Shown: positions 43,146-53,029 of the stretch, piece after piece
Layout of the letters: every line of letters starts with the position of its first letter
Numbering within the stretch: position 1 is the stretch's first letter
Source of the DNA: Mobilicoccus caccae
GTDB taxonomy: Bacteria > Actinomycetota > Actinomycetes > Actinomycetales > Dermatophilaceae
NCBI RefSeq assembly: GCF_030161635.1
Contig: NZ_BSUO01000001.1
Coordinates: 496,001-560,000, forward strand
Direction: 5' to 3'
Length of the DNA stretch: 64,000 bases
Position numbers and translations under genes: made by a program
The notes under the pieces: generated by a model
The model's database searches: none
Told to the model about the DNA's origin: nothing
The model's input: only the letters and a program-made list of their open reading frames with translations

Positions 43146-44327
43146 GTGGATCTTTTCGAGTATCAGGCTCGTGACATGTTCGAGAAGCACGGTGTCCCCG
43201 TGCTGGCCGGCGAGATTGCGACGACCCCGCAGGAGGCGCAGGCCGCTGCGGAGGAGATCGGCGCCCGAAGTGGTGGCGTGACGGTCGTCAAGGCCCAGGT
43301 CAAGACCGGCGGTCGTGGTAAGGCCGGTGGCGTCAAGCTCGCCAAGTCGGGCGAGGAGGCCGCGTCCCTGACCGAGCAGATCCTCGGCATGGACATCAAC
43401 GGGCACACGGTGCACACGGTGATGATCGCCCAGGGCGCCAAGATCGCCGAGGAGTACTACTTCTCCCTGCTGCTCGACCGCACCAACCGCAACTACCTTG
43501 CGATGTGCAGCAAGGAAGGCGGCATGGACATCGAGACCCTCGCCGTCGAGCGTCCCGAGGCGCTGGCCCGTATCGGCGTCGACCCGCTGGTCGGGATCGA
43601 TGCGGCCAAGGCCGAGGAGATCGTCGAGGCGGCCGGTTTCGACGACGACGTCAAGGCCGAGGTCGCCGAGGTCCTGCAGAAGCTGTGGGTCGTCTACCGC
43701 GAGGAGGACGCCACGCTGGTCGAGGTCAACCCCCTCGTCAAGCTCGAGGACGGCGGCATCGTCGCCCTCGACGGCAAGGTGACCATCGACGACAACGCCC
43801 GCTTCCGCCAGCCGGAGCACGAGGACCTCGTCGACCAGAAGGCCGAGGACCCGCTGGAGGCCAAGGCCAAGGCGATGCACCTCAACTACGTCAAGCTCGA
43901 CGGCAACGTCGGCATCATCGGTAACGGCGCCGGTCTCGTCATGAGCACCCTCGACGTCGTGGCCTACGCGGGCGAGGAGCACACCGGCGGCAAGAGCAAG
44001 CCCGCCAACTTCCTCGACATCGGTGGCGGCGCCTCCGCCAAGGTCATGGCCAACGGACTCGACGTCATCCTCGGCGACGAGCAGGTCAAGGCCGTGTTCG
44101 TCAACGTGTTCGGTGGCATCACCGCCTGTGACGCGGTCGCGGACGGCATCGTCGGCGCCCTGAAGAGCCTCGGCGACAGCGCCACCAAGCCCCTGGTCGT
44201 CCGCCTCGACGGCAACAACGTCGACGAGGGCCGCCGCATCCTGTCCGACTTCGACCACCCGCTGGTGACGATCGAGGAGACCATGGACGGCGCCGCCCGC
44301 AAGGCCGCCGAACTGGCCGCCAAGTAA
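43146..44327 (+). CDS. sucC: Succinyl-CoA ligase (ADP-forming) beta subunit
   Basis: The 393-residue subunit has an ATP-grasp N-terminal domain ([38 protein letters not shown]) and the C-terminal ligase domain ([37 protein letters not shown]). It catalyses reversible formation of succinate and nucleoside triphosphate from succinyl-CoA in the TCA cycle, with SucD. GTG 43146 follows GAGGAAG. TAGACT (43102-43107) or TACCAT (43122-43127) may be the -10. Confidence 0.96.
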   Translation: MDLFEYQARDMFEKHGVPVLAGEIATTPQEAQAAAEEIGARSGGVTVVKAQVKTGGRGKAGGVKLAKSGEEAASLTEQILGMDINGHTVHTVMIAQGAKIAEEYYFSLLLDRTNRNYLAMCSKEGGMDIETLAVERPEALARIGVDPLVGIDAAKAEEIVEAAGFDDDVKAEVAEVLQKLWVVYREEDATLVEVNPLVKLEDGGIVALDGKVTIDDNARFRQPEHEDLVDQKAEDPLEAKAKAMHLNYVKLDGNVGIIGNGAGLVMSTLDVVAYAGEEHTGGKSKPANFLDIGGGASAKVMANGLDVILGDEQVKAVFVNVFGGITACDAVADGIVGALKSLGDSATKPLVVRLDGNNVDEGRRILSDFDHPLVTIEETMDGAARKAAELAAK

Positions 44328-44360
44328 CCGACGACCGACGAGAAGGAAAAGACAACAGAC

Positions 44361-45248
44361 ATGGCAATCTTCCTCAATGCCGACTCCAAGGTCATCGTGC
44401 AGGGCATGACGGGCGCGGAGGGCATGAAGCACACGGCCCGCATGCTCGCGGCCGGTACCAAGATCGTCGGTGGCGTCAACCCCAAGAAGGCGGGCCAGAC
44501 CGTCGACTTCCCCGAAGGCAAGCAGATTCCCGTCTTCGGCAGCGTCGGTGAGGCGATGAAGGAGACCGGGGCCGACGTCTCCGTCGTCTTCGTCCCGCCG
44601 GCTGCCGCGAAGGCGGCCGTGATCGAGGCCATCGACGCCAAGATGCCGCTCCTCGTCATCATCACCGAGGGCATCGCCATCAAGGACACGGCGGAGTTCT
44701 TCAACTACGCGAAGGGCAAGGGCAAGACCCGCATCATCGGCCCGAACTGCCCCGGCATCATCAGCCCCGGTGAGTCGAACGCGGGCATCACCCCGGCCGA
44801 CGTCTCGGGACCGGGCAAGCTCGGGCTCGTCTCCAAGTCGGGCACCCTGACCTACCAGATGATGTTCGAGCTCCGCGACATCGGCTTCACCACCGGTGTG
44901 GGCATCGGTGGCGACCCCATCGCCGGAACCACGCACATCGACTGCCTCGAGGCGTTCGAGAACGACCCGGAGACGGTCGGCGTCGTGATGATCGGTGAGA
45001 TCGGTGGCGAGGCCGAGGAGCGTGCGGCCGCGTGGATCAAGGAGAACATGACCAAGCCGGTCGTCGGCTACGTCGCGGGCTTCATGGCTCCCGAGGGCAA
45101 GACGATGGGCCACGCGGGCGCCATCGTCACCGGTTCGGCCGGCACGGCTCAGGCCAAGAAGGAGGCCCTCGAGGCCGCCGGTGTCAAGGTCGGCAAGACC
45201 CCGACCGAGACCGCCGAACTGATGCGCGAGATCGTCAAGGGTCTCTGA
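44361..45248 (+). CDS. sucD: Succinyl-CoA ligase alpha subunit
   Basis: The 295-residue subunit binds CoA ([31 protein letters not shown]) and carries the phosphorylated His in TMGHAGAIV (H251). ITEGI and [10 protein letters not shown] are family landmarks. It starts 33 nt after sucC behind AGAAGGAAA and acts as a complex with SucC. Confidence 0.96.
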   Translation: MAIFLNADSKVIVQGMTGAEGMKHTARMLAAGTKIVGGVNPKKAGQTVDFPEGKQIPVFGSVGEAMKETGADVSVVFVPPAAAKAAVIEAIDAKMPLLVIITEGIAIKDTAEFFNYAKGKGKTRIIGPNCPGIISPGESNAGITPADVSGPGKLGLVSKSGTLTYQMMFELRDIGFTTGVGIGGDPIAGTTHIDCLEAFENDPETVGVVMIGEIGGEAEERAAAWIKENMTKPVVGYVAGFMAPEGKTMGHAGAIVTGSAGTAQAKKEALEAAGVKVGKTPTETAELMREIVKGL

Positions 45249-45264
45249 CCCCAGGCTGTTCCAC

Positions 45265-45298
45265 CGACGGCCGGATCCCGACAGGGGTCCGGCCGTCG
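45265..45298. terminator. Bidirectional hairpin terminator after sucD
   Basis: CGACGGCCGGA-type arms 45265-45279 and 45285-45298 pair around a short loop, between sucD and the convergent peptidase gene. Confidence 0.8.
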
Positions 45299-45304
45299 CG
45301 GTGT

Positions 45305-46068
45305 TCAGGTGCTGGTGACAGGGGTGATGGCGAGGGGCATAGCCAGAGCCAGAGCCAGGAGCGGGCCCAGGGCGAGGAAGGGGCCCAGGGGGAGGGGGTG
45401 CGCCGGTCGGCGTGGCCGGTGAGGAGCAGGAGTGCGGCGGCGAGCCCGGCGAGCAGCCAGGTGATCGCGAGGCCCGCCGCGAGGACCGACCAGCCGTGCC
45501 AGGCCGATACCGCGGCCAGCGACCACGACAGCTTGACGTCGCCGAGGCCGAGACCTCTCACGGCCAGGGCGGCGACCAGGGTGAGCGCCGGCACCACGAC
45601 CCCGGCCAGCAGGGCGCGTGCTCCGGCCTCGGACGTCGGTCCGTCTCCGGCGACGACGGCGAGGATGCTCAGGACCGTCGCCGCCGCACCCGCGGGGAGG
45701 GTGAGGACGTCGGGCAGCCGCTGCACGCATACGTCGACGCACGCCGCGGCCACGAGCACCGCCGCGAACGCCAGGTGGGTGAGCAGCACGACGACCGCCG
45801 GCGGAGTCGTCGGCGCAGGCAGGCTGAGGGCCAGGAGCAGCCACGCGAGGGCGGTCATCACCGTCGGGACGCCCCTCGTCCTGCGCGGCGGCGGGTCACC
45901 GGGACGTCGGTACCACCCGCGGGCATGACGACGCTCGACGACGAACCCCACCCCGAGCCCCAGCGCGAAGAGCGCGAGCCCGAGTCCCGCCCCCGCGGTC
46001 AGAAGTGGGGAGGTCGGGAACACCACGGCGATCACCTGTGCGGCGCTGCCGGACGGGTCGTGGATCAT
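45305..46068 (-). CDS. A24-family prepilin peptidase; frame interrupted once
   Basis: The membrane aspartyl peptidase has about seven hydrophobic helices. The two catalytic Asp motifs are visible: VDVCVQRLPDVLTLPAG and GLGLGDVKLSWSLAA. The N-terminal methylase part of larger PilD proteins is lacking, as in CpaA/TadV-type enzymes. One base is missing in the G-runs at 45388-45398; restoring it gives GPFLALGPLLALALAMPLAITPVTST and 254 residues. No pilin or secretion genes lie nearby. Confidence 0.8.
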
Positions 46069-46208
46069 GGGGCACCGACCCCTTTCGGTGACGTGGCGGT
46101 GATCCGAAGCCTCACCCGCTCGCCCGCCGATGTGTGGCGGTCGTCCACAGACCCCGCGCGGCGTGGGAACCCCGCGCGCGCCTTCGCCCGGGAGACGATG
46201 AACCCCTG

Positions 46209-47693
46209 ATGCGTGACACCCTGATGCGTGTGCGAGACCTCGATTCCCCCTCGTCCCAGGAGGAGGACGTCCTCCCCGTCTGGCTGATCGCCGGTGGGTC
46301 GGGCGCCGGTGCGGCGTCGGCGTCGGCGACGATGCTCGTCGTCCTCGCGGTGCTCGGCTGGTTGACCGGCGCGGGCGGTTCGGAGTCGGCGGGTGTGACG
46401 GTCGCGGCCGGACTCGCCGGCTGGGCCTTCGCCCACGGCGCCCCGCTTCGGCTCGACCAGGGCAGCGTCGGCCTCATCCCGTGGTTGCTGGCCCACTGGC
46501 CGCTGCTGTGCGCGTGGTGGTCGGCGCAACGCGTCGTCCCCGATCCGGAGGCCACCTCGCCGCGATTGCGGGGGTTCGGTGGTGTGCGCCGCGACGTCGC
46601 GGTGGCCGGGGCCGCCTTCGTCGCCGGGTACGCCCTGGTCGCAGCGCTCCTGGCGGTCGGCGCTCACCTCGGCGGCGCTCGGCCCTCGATCGCCTTCACC
46701 GCGTTCGGGGCGCTCCTGCTCGCCGCGCTCGCGTACCTCCTCGCGCTGCTGCCCACCTACCGCGGACACCTCGACGCGCTCGCGCCGAGGGTCGCGTGGG
46801 CCTGGCGGGAGTACGTCCCGCAGTGGGTCGCGGCCGCGATCCGGCCGGCGCTGCGGGCCACGCTGCTGACCCTCGCCCTGGGGGCGTTGACGGTCATCGT
46901 CGCGGTCGCCGTCGCGTTCCCGTCGGTCACCGCCGTGTACGCCAGGATCGGCGGCGGGGTCGTCGGCGCGACCCTGCTCACCCTCGCCCAGCTCGCCTAC
47001 CTGCCCACCCTGTCGCTGTGGGGCGCCTCCTGGCTCGCGGGTCCCGGTTTCACCCTCGGCGGGGGGACGTCGGTGTCGTGGGGCGCCTCGGAGCCGGGGA
47101 TCATCCCGCTCATCCCGGTGCTGGCCGCCGCGCCGCCTCCCGGACCGATGCCCGCCTGGACCCCGATCGTCGTGGCCGGCCCGGTGCTCGTCGGCATCCT
47201 CCTCGGCGTGTGGTGCGCCCGTCGGGCCGACGGCACGTGGATCGGTCGCGCCAGGCTCACGGGAGCCGCGGTCGCGCTCTACGGCATCGTCATGCTGGTG
47301 GTGGCCGTCGCCGCGTCGGGGTCCGTCGGTGGGGGCCGGTTCGCCCACGTCGGTGTCGACGCCGTGCTGACGGCCCTCAGCCTCACCGGGGAGGTCGGGC
47401 TCGCTGCGTTCGTCGTGGTGGGTCTCGCGGGACTCCGCCTGCGGCGCACCGGGGCAGGGGCGCGTGATCGCTCCGAACCCGCAGCGTCGCCGACGACCAC
47501 GACGTCGACGACCACGACGTCGCCTACGTCCACGAAGAAGGCCGTGCCGAAGAAGAGCGAGCCGAACAAGGCCGGGCCGAAGAAGAACGCGCCGAAGAAG
47601 CCTGAGAAGAAGAACGCGCCGAAGAAGAGCGAGGACGAGACTCCCGGCAGACGTCTCCGTCCTCGGCGCAGCAAGCCGCCCCAGGACGACTGA
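46209..47693 (+). CDS. DUF6350 integral membrane protein with lysine-rich tail
   Basis: The 494-residue protein has about nine to ten membrane helices and belongs to the actinobacterial family usually found directly before purN-purH. The last 60 or so residues are a low-complexity cytoplasmic tail of Thr repeats followed by PKK/APKK/PEKK units. Start 46209 is ambiguous, because ATGCGTG is repeated at 46209 and 46224. Function is unknown, though the gene order suggests a link to purine operon regulation or simply conserved synteny. Confidence 0.75.
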   Translation: MRDTLMRVRDLDSPSSQEEDVLPVWLIAGGSGAGAASASATMLVVLAVLGWLTGAGGSESAGVTVAAGLAGWAFAHGAPLRLDQGSVGLIPWLLAHWPLLCAWWSAQRVVPDPEATSPRLRGFGGVRRDVAVAGAAFVAGYALVAALLAVGAHLGGARPSIAFTAFGALLLAALAYLLALLPTYRGHLDALAPRVAWAWREYVPQWVAAAIRPALRATLLTLALGALTVIVAVAVAFPSVTAVYARIGGGVVGATLLTLAQLAYLPTLSLWGASWLAGPGFTLGGGTSVSWGASEPGIIPLIPVLAAAPPPGPMPAWTPIVVAGPVLVGILLGVWCARRADGTWIGRARLTGAAVALYGIVMLVVAVAASGSVGGGRFAHVGVDAVLTALSLTGEVGLAAFVVVGLAGLRLRRTGAGARDRSEPAASPTTTTSTTTTSPTSTKKAVPKKSEPNKAGPKKNAPKKPEKKNAPKKSEDETPGRRLRPRRSKPPQDD

Positions 47694-47737
47694 TCCGCGC
47701 CACCCTCCGGTGTGCGCGCGGTGACCTGCCGGATCGT

Positions 47738-47743
47738 TAGCCT
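47738..47743 (+). promoter_or_regulatory. -10 box of a leaderless promoter (purN)
   Basis: TAGCCT ends 6 nt before ATG 47750. Confidence 0.6.
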
Positions 47744-47749
47744 GTGCTC

Positions 47750-48382
47750 ATGCAGCGCACCCCCGTCGTGGTCCTCGTCTCCGGTGGCGGAACCAACCTC
47801 CAGGCCCTGATCGAGGCAGCGTCCGACCCGGCCTGCGGTTTTCGCATCGTCGGTGTGGGGGCGGATCGTCACGGGATCGAGGGGTTGCGGCGGGCCGAGG
47901 GCGCGGGCATCCCGACGTTCGTCGTCGCGGTCGGCGATCACCCGGATCGCGAGGCCTGGGACGTGGCGCTCACCGAGGCGGTGGCGGGTTTCGAGCCCGA
48001 GCTGGTCGTCTCCGCCGGGTTCATGAAGATCCTCGGCGAGCACTTCCTCGCCCGCTTCTCCGGCCGGGTCGTCAACACCCATCCCGCCCTGCTGCCGAGT
48101 TTCCCCGGGGCGCATGGAGTCCGCGACGCCCTCGCCCACGGCGTCCGGGTCACCGGGTGCACCGCCCACCTCGTCGACGGCGGTGTCGACACCGGCCCGA
48201 TCATCGATCAGCGGGCGGTCCTCGTGCGCGAGGACGACACCGAGGACACCCTCCACGAGCGCATCAAGGTCGAGGAGCGGGAGATGCTGGTCGACCTCGT
48301 CGAGGCCATGAGCGCCCACGGCTGGCGGGTGGACGGACGCGTCGTACGCGTGGGCGCAGGCTCCCCGGGCGGCCGAGCCTAG
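47750..48382 (+). CDS. purN: Phosphoribosylglycinamide formyltransferase
   Basis: The 210-residue enzyme transfers a formyl group from 10-formyl-THF to GAR. It has the substrate loop VSGGGTNLQALIEA, the catalytic triad region VVNTHPALLPSFPGAHGVRDA (Asn and His) and the Asp in GGVDTGPII. The start at ATG 47750 is preferred to GTG 47744, since it is exactly 6 nt after the -10. purH follows after a riboswitch. Confidence 0.94.
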   Translation: MQRTPVVVLVSGGGTNLQALIEAASDPACGFRIVGVGADRHGIEGLRRAEGAGIPTFVVAVGDHPDREAWDVALTEAVAGFEPELVVSAGFMKILGEHFLARFSGRVVNTHPALLPSFPGAHGVRDALAHGVRVTGCTAHLVDGGVDTGPIIDQRAVLVREDDTEDTLHERIKVEEREMLVDLVEAMSAHGWRVDGRVVRVGAGSPGGRA

Positions 48383-48408
48383 GGGCCGGGCCGGCACACG
48401 CCCACGGG

Positions 48409-48414
48409 TAGGCT
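48409..48414 (+). promoter_or_regulatory. -10 box of the purH transcript
   Basis: TAGGCT would start transcription near 48421, immediately before the ZTP aptamer, giving a leader of about 125 nt. Confidence 0.55.
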
Positions 48415-48420
48415 GAGCGC

Positions 48421-48490
48421 ACACGAGTGGCGCGGGTGGGACACCACCGGGGAGTGACTTCGTCGGCATCGCCCGCCTGGGTGCCGAAGC
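48421..48490 (+). ncRNA. ZTP (pfl) riboswitch aptamer controlling purH
   Basis: The leader matches the conserved pfl layout. P2 is GGTGG (48435-48439) with CCACC (48444-48448), directly followed by the conserved GGGGAG. P1 is ACGAGT (48423-48428) with ACTTCGT (48457-48463). P3 is TCGGCA (48463-48468) with TGCCGA (48482-48487), and its loop carries the conserved CCGCCTGGG (48473-48481). The ZTP aptamer senses ZTP/ZMP (AICAR), the purH substrate that rises when 10-formyl-THF is low. The spacing to the promoter and to purH is as expected. Recognition is by eye, not by a covariance model. Confidence 0.85.
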
Positions 48491-48505
48491 ACAAGACCTC
48501 TACCC

Positions 48506-48532
48506 ACTTCGATCTACTTCGACCGACTTCGA
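48506..48532 (+). repeat. Three tandem ACTTCGA units between the ZTP aptamer and purH
   Basis: ACTTCGA starts at 48506, 48516 and 48526, a strict 10-nt period. A fourth copy of the core ACTTCG is the 3' strand of aptamer helix P1 (48457-48462). Confidence 0.8.
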
Positions 48533-48546
48533 CCAGGAGCGCGCGC

Positions 48547-50202
48547 ATGCCCGAGTCCACCCCCGTCACCGCCCTCGACGACAGCGACGGCCGACGGCCG
48601 GTCCGGCGGGCGCTGGTGTCCGTCTACGACAAGTCCGGCCTCGAGAGCCTCGTCCGTGGCCTGCACGAGGCCGGGGTGCAGCTCGTCTCGACCGGCGGGT
48701 CGGCGGCGGCGATCGAGGGTCTCGGCCTGCCCGTCACCCGGGTGGAGGAGCTGACCGGGTTCCCCGAGTGCCTCGAGGGCCGGGTCAAGACGCTGCACCC
48801 GCGGGTGCACGCCGGGATCCTCGCCGACACCCGCAAACCCGACCACCTCGAACAGCTCGAGCAGTTGGGTGTCGAGGCGTTCGAGCTCGTCGCGGTCAAC
48901 CTCTACCCCTTCACCGACACGGTCGCCTCGGGCGCCGACGTCGACGCGTGCGTCGAGCAGATCGACATCGGGGGTCCCTCCATGGTCCGCGCCGCGGCCA
49001 AGAACCACCCGAGCGTGGCGGTGCTCACGTCCCCGGCCCAGTACGAGGACGCTCTCGAGGCGGTGCGCTCCGGCGGCTTCACCTACGCGGCCCGGGCGAG
49101 GCTGGCGGCTCAGGCGTTCGCCCACACCGCCGAGTACGACGTCGCCGTGGCGACGTGGATGGCGCAGCAGTTCGACACGGCCGGTCCGGGGGAGGCGGGT
49201 GGCCACTTCCCCGAGTTCGTCGGTGCGGCCTACCAGCGCGCCTCGGTGCTGCGCTACGGCGAGAACCCTCACCAGGCCGCGGCCCTCTACGTCGGCGGTC
49301 CGGCCGGGTTGGCGCAGGCCGAGCAGCTGCACGGCAAGGCCATGAGCTACAACAACTACGTCGACGGCGATGCCGCGCTGCGGGCCGCGTACGACCACGG
49401 CGACGTCCCGACGGTCGCGATCGTCAAGCACGCCAACCCCTGCGGGATCGCCGTGGGTGCGCGGGGTCAGGACGTCGCGGAGGTCCACGCCCGCGCCCAC
49501 GCCTGCGACCCCGTCAGCGCGTTCGGGGGGATCATCGCGACGAACACCGAGGTCAGCGAGGCCATGGCGCAGCAGGTGAAGGACATCTTCACCGAGGTCG
49601 TCATCGCTCCCTCGTTCGCCCCGGCCGCCCTGGAGATCCTCACCGCGAAGAAGAACCTGCGCCTGCTCACCTGCGGTGCTCCGCCGCGGGACTCCTGGGA
49701 GACCCGCCCGATCTCCGGCGGACTGCTCGTGCAGGAGCGCGACCTCATCGACGCCGAGATCGACCGCGCCGAGGACGCCGCGTCCCCGACGCAGGGCTAC
49801 GGCGACGACCCGAGCCGCTGGACCCTCGTCGCCGGTAGCGCGGCGGACGAGGCGACGCTGGCCGACCTCGCCTTCGCCTGGCGGGCCGTGCGGGCGACGA
49901 AGTCGAACGCGATCCTCCTGGCGCGCGACGGTGCGTCGGTGGGCATCGGGATGGGCCAGGTCAACCGGGTCGACTCCTGTCACCTGGCCGTCAACCGTGC
50001 CGGCGCGGAGCGGGCCCGTGGTGCCGTGGCGTCCTCCGACGCCTTCTTCCCCTTCGCCGACGGCCTGCAGGTGCTCCTCGACGCCGGTGTCACGGCGGTC
50101 GTCGCCCCCGGCGGGTCCGTGCGCGACGGCGAGGTGATCGAAGCGGCGACGGCGGCGGGAGTCAGCCTGTACTTCACGGGAACCCGTCATTTCGCGCACT
50201 GA
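48547..50202 (+). CDS. purH: Bifunctional AICAR transformylase/IMP cyclohydrolase
   Basis: The 551-residue enzyme makes IMP by formylating AICAR and closing the ring. The N-terminal MGS-like cyclohydrolase domain has [18 protein letters not shown] and [13 protein letters not shown]. The transformylase domain has [14 protein letters not shown] and the catalytic KHANPCG. The C-terminus has [11 protein letters not shown] and [14 protein letters not shown] 48547 follows CAGGAGC; longer frames start inside the riboswitch. Confidence 0.95.
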   Translation: MPESTPVTALDDSDGRRPVRRALVSVYDKSGLESLVRGLHEAGVQLVSTGGSAAAIEGLGLPVTRVEELTGFPECLEGRVKTLHPRVHAGILADTRKPDHLEQLEQLGVEAFELVAVNLYPFTDTVASGADVDACVEQIDIGGPSMVRAAAKNHPSVAVLTSPAQYEDALEAVRSGGFTYAARARLAAQAFAHTAEYDVAVATWMAQQFDTAGPGEAGGHFPEFVGAAYQRASVLRYGENPHQAAALYVGGPAGLAQAEQLHGKAMSYNNYVDGDAALRAAYDHGDVPTVAIVKHANPCGIAVGARGQDVAEVHARAHACDPVSAFGGIIATNTEVSEAMAQQVKDIFTEVVIAPSFAPAALEILTAKKNLRLLTCGAPPRDSWETRPISGGLLVQERDLIDAEIDRAEDAASPTQGYGDDPSRWTLVAGSAADEATLADLAFAWRAVRATKSNAILLARDGASVGIGMGQVNRVDSCHLAVNRAGAERARGAVASSDAFFPFADGLQVLLDAGVTAVVAPGGSVRDGEVIEAATAAGVSLYFTGTRHFAH

Positions 50203-50227
50203 GTCGTCCGCGGGCAGCTCCTCCCTC

Positions 50228-51226
50228 GTGGTCCTCGCGGGTGTCGCGGCGTTCACCGCCGGGGCGCTCACGGCGTTCCAGTCCCGGGCGAACGCGATGC
50301 TCGCGACGACGTTCCAGTCGGCCATCGACGCCGCGCTGTGGTCGTTCCTCAGCGGGTGGATCCTGCTGAGCCTCGGCCTGTTCCACCCGAAGGCCCGTGC
50401 CGGGCTACGTCGGGCGCGACAGGCCTACCGCGACCGGCACCTGGCGTGGTGGCAGTTCTTCGGCGGCCTGGGCGGCGGGTTCTTCGTCGCGGCCCAGGTG
50501 TGGAGCGTGCCGCAGATCGGCGTCGCCATGTTCACCATGGCGCTGGTCGGCGGTCAGACGACGAACGCCCTGCTCGTGGACGGTGTCGGACTCGGGCCGG
50601 CAGGTCGGGTGCCGGTTTCGGTGACGCGGGTCGTGGCGGCCCTGGGCACCTTCATCGGTGTCGGGGTGGCGATGGCCGGTCGTGGGGGACTCGGGGTCCA
50701 CGGCGTGCCCGTCGCGGCGGTCCTGTTCGCCGTCGCCGCGGGCGCCGGGCTGGCCGTCCAGCAGGCGGTCAACGGCCGGGTCAACCGGCACTCGGGCAGT
50801 GTCGCGGCGACGACATGGGTCAACTTCACCTGGGGCAGTGGGCTGCTCCTCGGCATCCTCCTCACCCAGGTCGTTCGTGGCACCTGGTCGGCCCCCGTGA
50901 GTCTGGACGCGCCGGTCTGGGCCTGGACGGGCGGGATGGTGGGCATCGTGTTCGTCGCCGTCGGTGCGGTCGTCGTCCATCATCTCGGCGTCCTGCTCGC
51001 CGCCCTGCTGACGCTGTCCGGGCAGCTCATCGGTGCCGTCGTCGTCGATCTCGTCTCGCCGGGGCCGGCGGCGCACGTCGACGGGATCGTCCTCGCGGGC
51101 GTCGCGCTCACCCTGGCCTCCGCGGTGGGTGCGGCCGTGGCCGCACGGCGCGCGAGGTCAGGCGACGATCGGGCCGTGAACCTGGACGCGACGAGGTGCA
51201 GACAGGGAGCAGAATCGGGCGAGTGA
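50228..51226 (+). CDS. DMT-superfamily transporter (DUF606/YdcZ type)
   Basis: The 332-residue protein has ten hydrophobic helices in two related halves (NAMLATTFQSAIDAALWSFLSGWILL and AVNGRVNRHSGSVAATTWVNFTWGSGLLL), typical of tandem DUF606 proteins. The function is presumed transport; the substrate is unknown. GTG 50228 is the first convincing start after purH, 26 nt downstream. The MOSC gene overlaps its stop. Confidence 0.8.
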   Translation: MVLAGVAAFTAGALTAFQSRANAMLATTFQSAIDAALWSFLSGWILLSLGLFHPKARAGLRRARQAYRDRHLAWWQFFGGLGGGFFVAAQVWSVPQIGVAMFTMALVGGQTTNALLVDGVGLGPAGRVPVSVTRVVAALGTFIGVGVAMAGRGGLGVHGVPVAAVLFAVAAGAGLAVQQAVNGRVNRHSGSVAATTWVNFTWGSGLLLGILLTQVVRGTWSAPVSLDAPVWAWTGGMVGIVFVAVGAVVVHHLGVLLAALLTLSGQLIGAVVVDLVSPGPAAHVDGIVLAGVALTLASAVGAAVAARRARSGDDRAVNLDATRCRQGAESGE

Positions 51227-51815
51227 GTATCCCTGTGGTCGAGGCCGTGAGCCGTGATGAGGTGCACCGCTTCTCGAAGACACCCGTCGAGTCGATCCTC
51301 CTGGTCGCCGGACTCGGCGTCGCGGGCGATGCCCACGCAGGAACCCTCGTCCAGCACCGATCCCGGGTACGGCGCGACCCGAACCAGCTCAACCTCCGGC
51401 AGGTACACCTCATCCACGCCGAGCTCTTCGACGAGGCCCGTTCACGGGGATACGAGCTCAGGCCAGGAGATCTCGGCGAGAACATCCTGACCTCCGGAGT
51501 GAACCTGGTGGGACTCCCCGTCGACACGACGCTGACGATCGGGGACGCCGTCATCCGCCTCACCGGGCTGCGCAACCCGTGCGCGCAGATCAACGAGTTC
51601 CGACCGGGGCTGCTCAAGGTCGTCCTGGAGAAGCCGGACGGCTCCCCCAGGACGAGCCTGCTCCGTCGACCGCGTCCGCGGAGATCAGATCCGTGCGGCT
51701 GGTCCGCAAGGCCGGCGTGATGGGTGTCGTCGAGCGTGGTGGAACAGTTCGCGCCGGCCAGTCGATCAGGGTGGCGCTGCCCGAGCACCCTCACGCACCG
51801 CTGGAGCCGGTCTAG
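51223..51815 (+). CDS. MOSC-domain protein; frame interrupted once
   Basis: The protein has MOSC features: LRQVHLIHAELFDE, GDLGENILTSGVNLVGLPVDTTLTIGDAVIRLTGLRNPC and a Cys in the position that binds sulfur or molybdenum cofactor (RNPCAQI). The frame breaks at the C5 run at 51644-51648; one base restores SPQDEPAPSTASAEIRSVRLVRKAGVMGVVERGG and 197 residues. MOSC proteins move sulfur to the molybdenum cofactor or reduce N-hydroxylated compounds. GTG 51223 overlaps the upstream stop. Confidence 0.78.
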
Positions 51816-51946
51816 GTCTGCCGAACGATGCGTCGGCGAACGATGTCCGCATCGATCGACGCCGCCGATGGAGATTGGCCGACGCTGATAGACAGGATGT
51901 CTTAAAAAGGCTGGCTAAACCACTAGTCATCGAACACGTATTCGGA

Positions 51947-51952
51947 TAAAAT
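51947..51952 (+). promoter_or_regulatory. -10 box upstream of the HNH gene
   Basis: TAAAAT ends 7 nt before ATG 51960, inside an AT-rich stretch (about 51890-51960) unlike the rest of the window. Confidence 0.5.
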
Positions 51953-51959
51953 CAGGGGT

Positions 51960-53029
51960 ATGACAAGCCGCCCCGCACCTCCCGAGATGACGCTGGATGC
52001 AGCCGTCGCGCTCATGGAGCAGGGGCGGCTGGATGCGGTCCTCGATGCCGTGCGGGAGCACGTGGTGCGGCTCGGTGATGGGCAGGTCGGTGCACTGGCG
52101 TCGGCGGCGTTGAAGGTGCGGGCGCTGGCCGAAGGGTTGGCGTTCGCGTTGACGGCCGAGGCCGACTCCCGCGGCGTCATCGCTACTGCGCCGGCGGCGC
52201 TTCCGCGCGACCGCTGGGTCACGCCCGCGACATGATCGTGTCCCAATACGGCCTCCCGGCAGAGTTTCAGGACGACTGCGACGAGCGGGCGATGCATCGA
52301 CAGGTCACCGCATTCCGGCGCACCCGTGACGGGATGTACGCCGCGCGGATCGAGCTGGATCCCGCCTCGCACGCCGTCGTCGAAGCCGCGCTCACCGCCC
52401 TGTCTGCGCCGACCCCTGCCCAGGATGGGCTCGCCGACCTGCGCACCCCCGGGCAGCGGCGAGCTGATGCCGTCATCGAGATGTGCTCGGTGGTGGCGAC
52501 CGACCCCGATCTGTTGTCGCGCAGTGAGCACACCCCGGACAAGGCGCCCACCGGACGCTCTGCACGGGCGCGGGTGGTGATCACGATGCCGTGGACGTGG
52601 CTGATCGAACAGACCGGTCACGGCCGGACCGGGTTCGAGCAGCCCGTCGCTCCCGGTGACGTGCGCCGGATGGCGTGCGACGCCCAGATCATCCCGATGG
52701 TCCTCGGGAGCGCGAGTCAGCCCTTGGATGTGGGACGCGCGTCGCGCCTGGCCACCCCCGCTCAGCGAGCCGCCCTCGCCCAGCGGGACAAGGGCTGCAC
52801 CTTCCCCGGCTGCGATCGGCCACCGAGTTGGTGCGAAGCCCATCACCTGAATCCGTGGGAGACCGGTGGCCACACCGACCTCGACGAACTCGCCCTGCTC
52901 TGCTGCCGACATCACACCGTCGTCCACCGCGACGGACTCGTCGGCACCGTGGAAGGACCACCGGGCGAACGCGGATCGCGGGTCGTGTGGCGACCACCCG
53001 CGCACAGCCGCGCTGCCCCCGCAGCCTGA
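51960..53029 (+). pseudogene. DUF222/13E12-type HNH nuclease with internal deletion
   Basis: Two frames overlap by ATGA at 52232-52235. The first (91 residues, 51960-52235) is the N-terminus of a DUF222 protein, ending in ADSRG and RDRWV. The second (52232-53029) begins in YGLPAEFQDDCDERA and ends in an HNH motif (CTFPGCDRPPSWCEAHHLNPW, LLCCRHHTVVH). Compared with what I know of the family, about 80-90 residues of the DUF222 core are missing between them. The joint is also out of frame. These nucleases often occur as mobile or multicopy families. The AT-rich upstream sequence fits foreign or mobile origin. Confidence 0.7.

Noticed and set aside
48506..48532. CRISPR-like repeats
   Set aside because: The units are only 7-10 nt with no spacers.
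48427..48546. Upstream start for purH at 48427
   Set aside because: The extra 40 residues would be encoded by the ZTP aptamer; ATG 48547 has a ribosome site.
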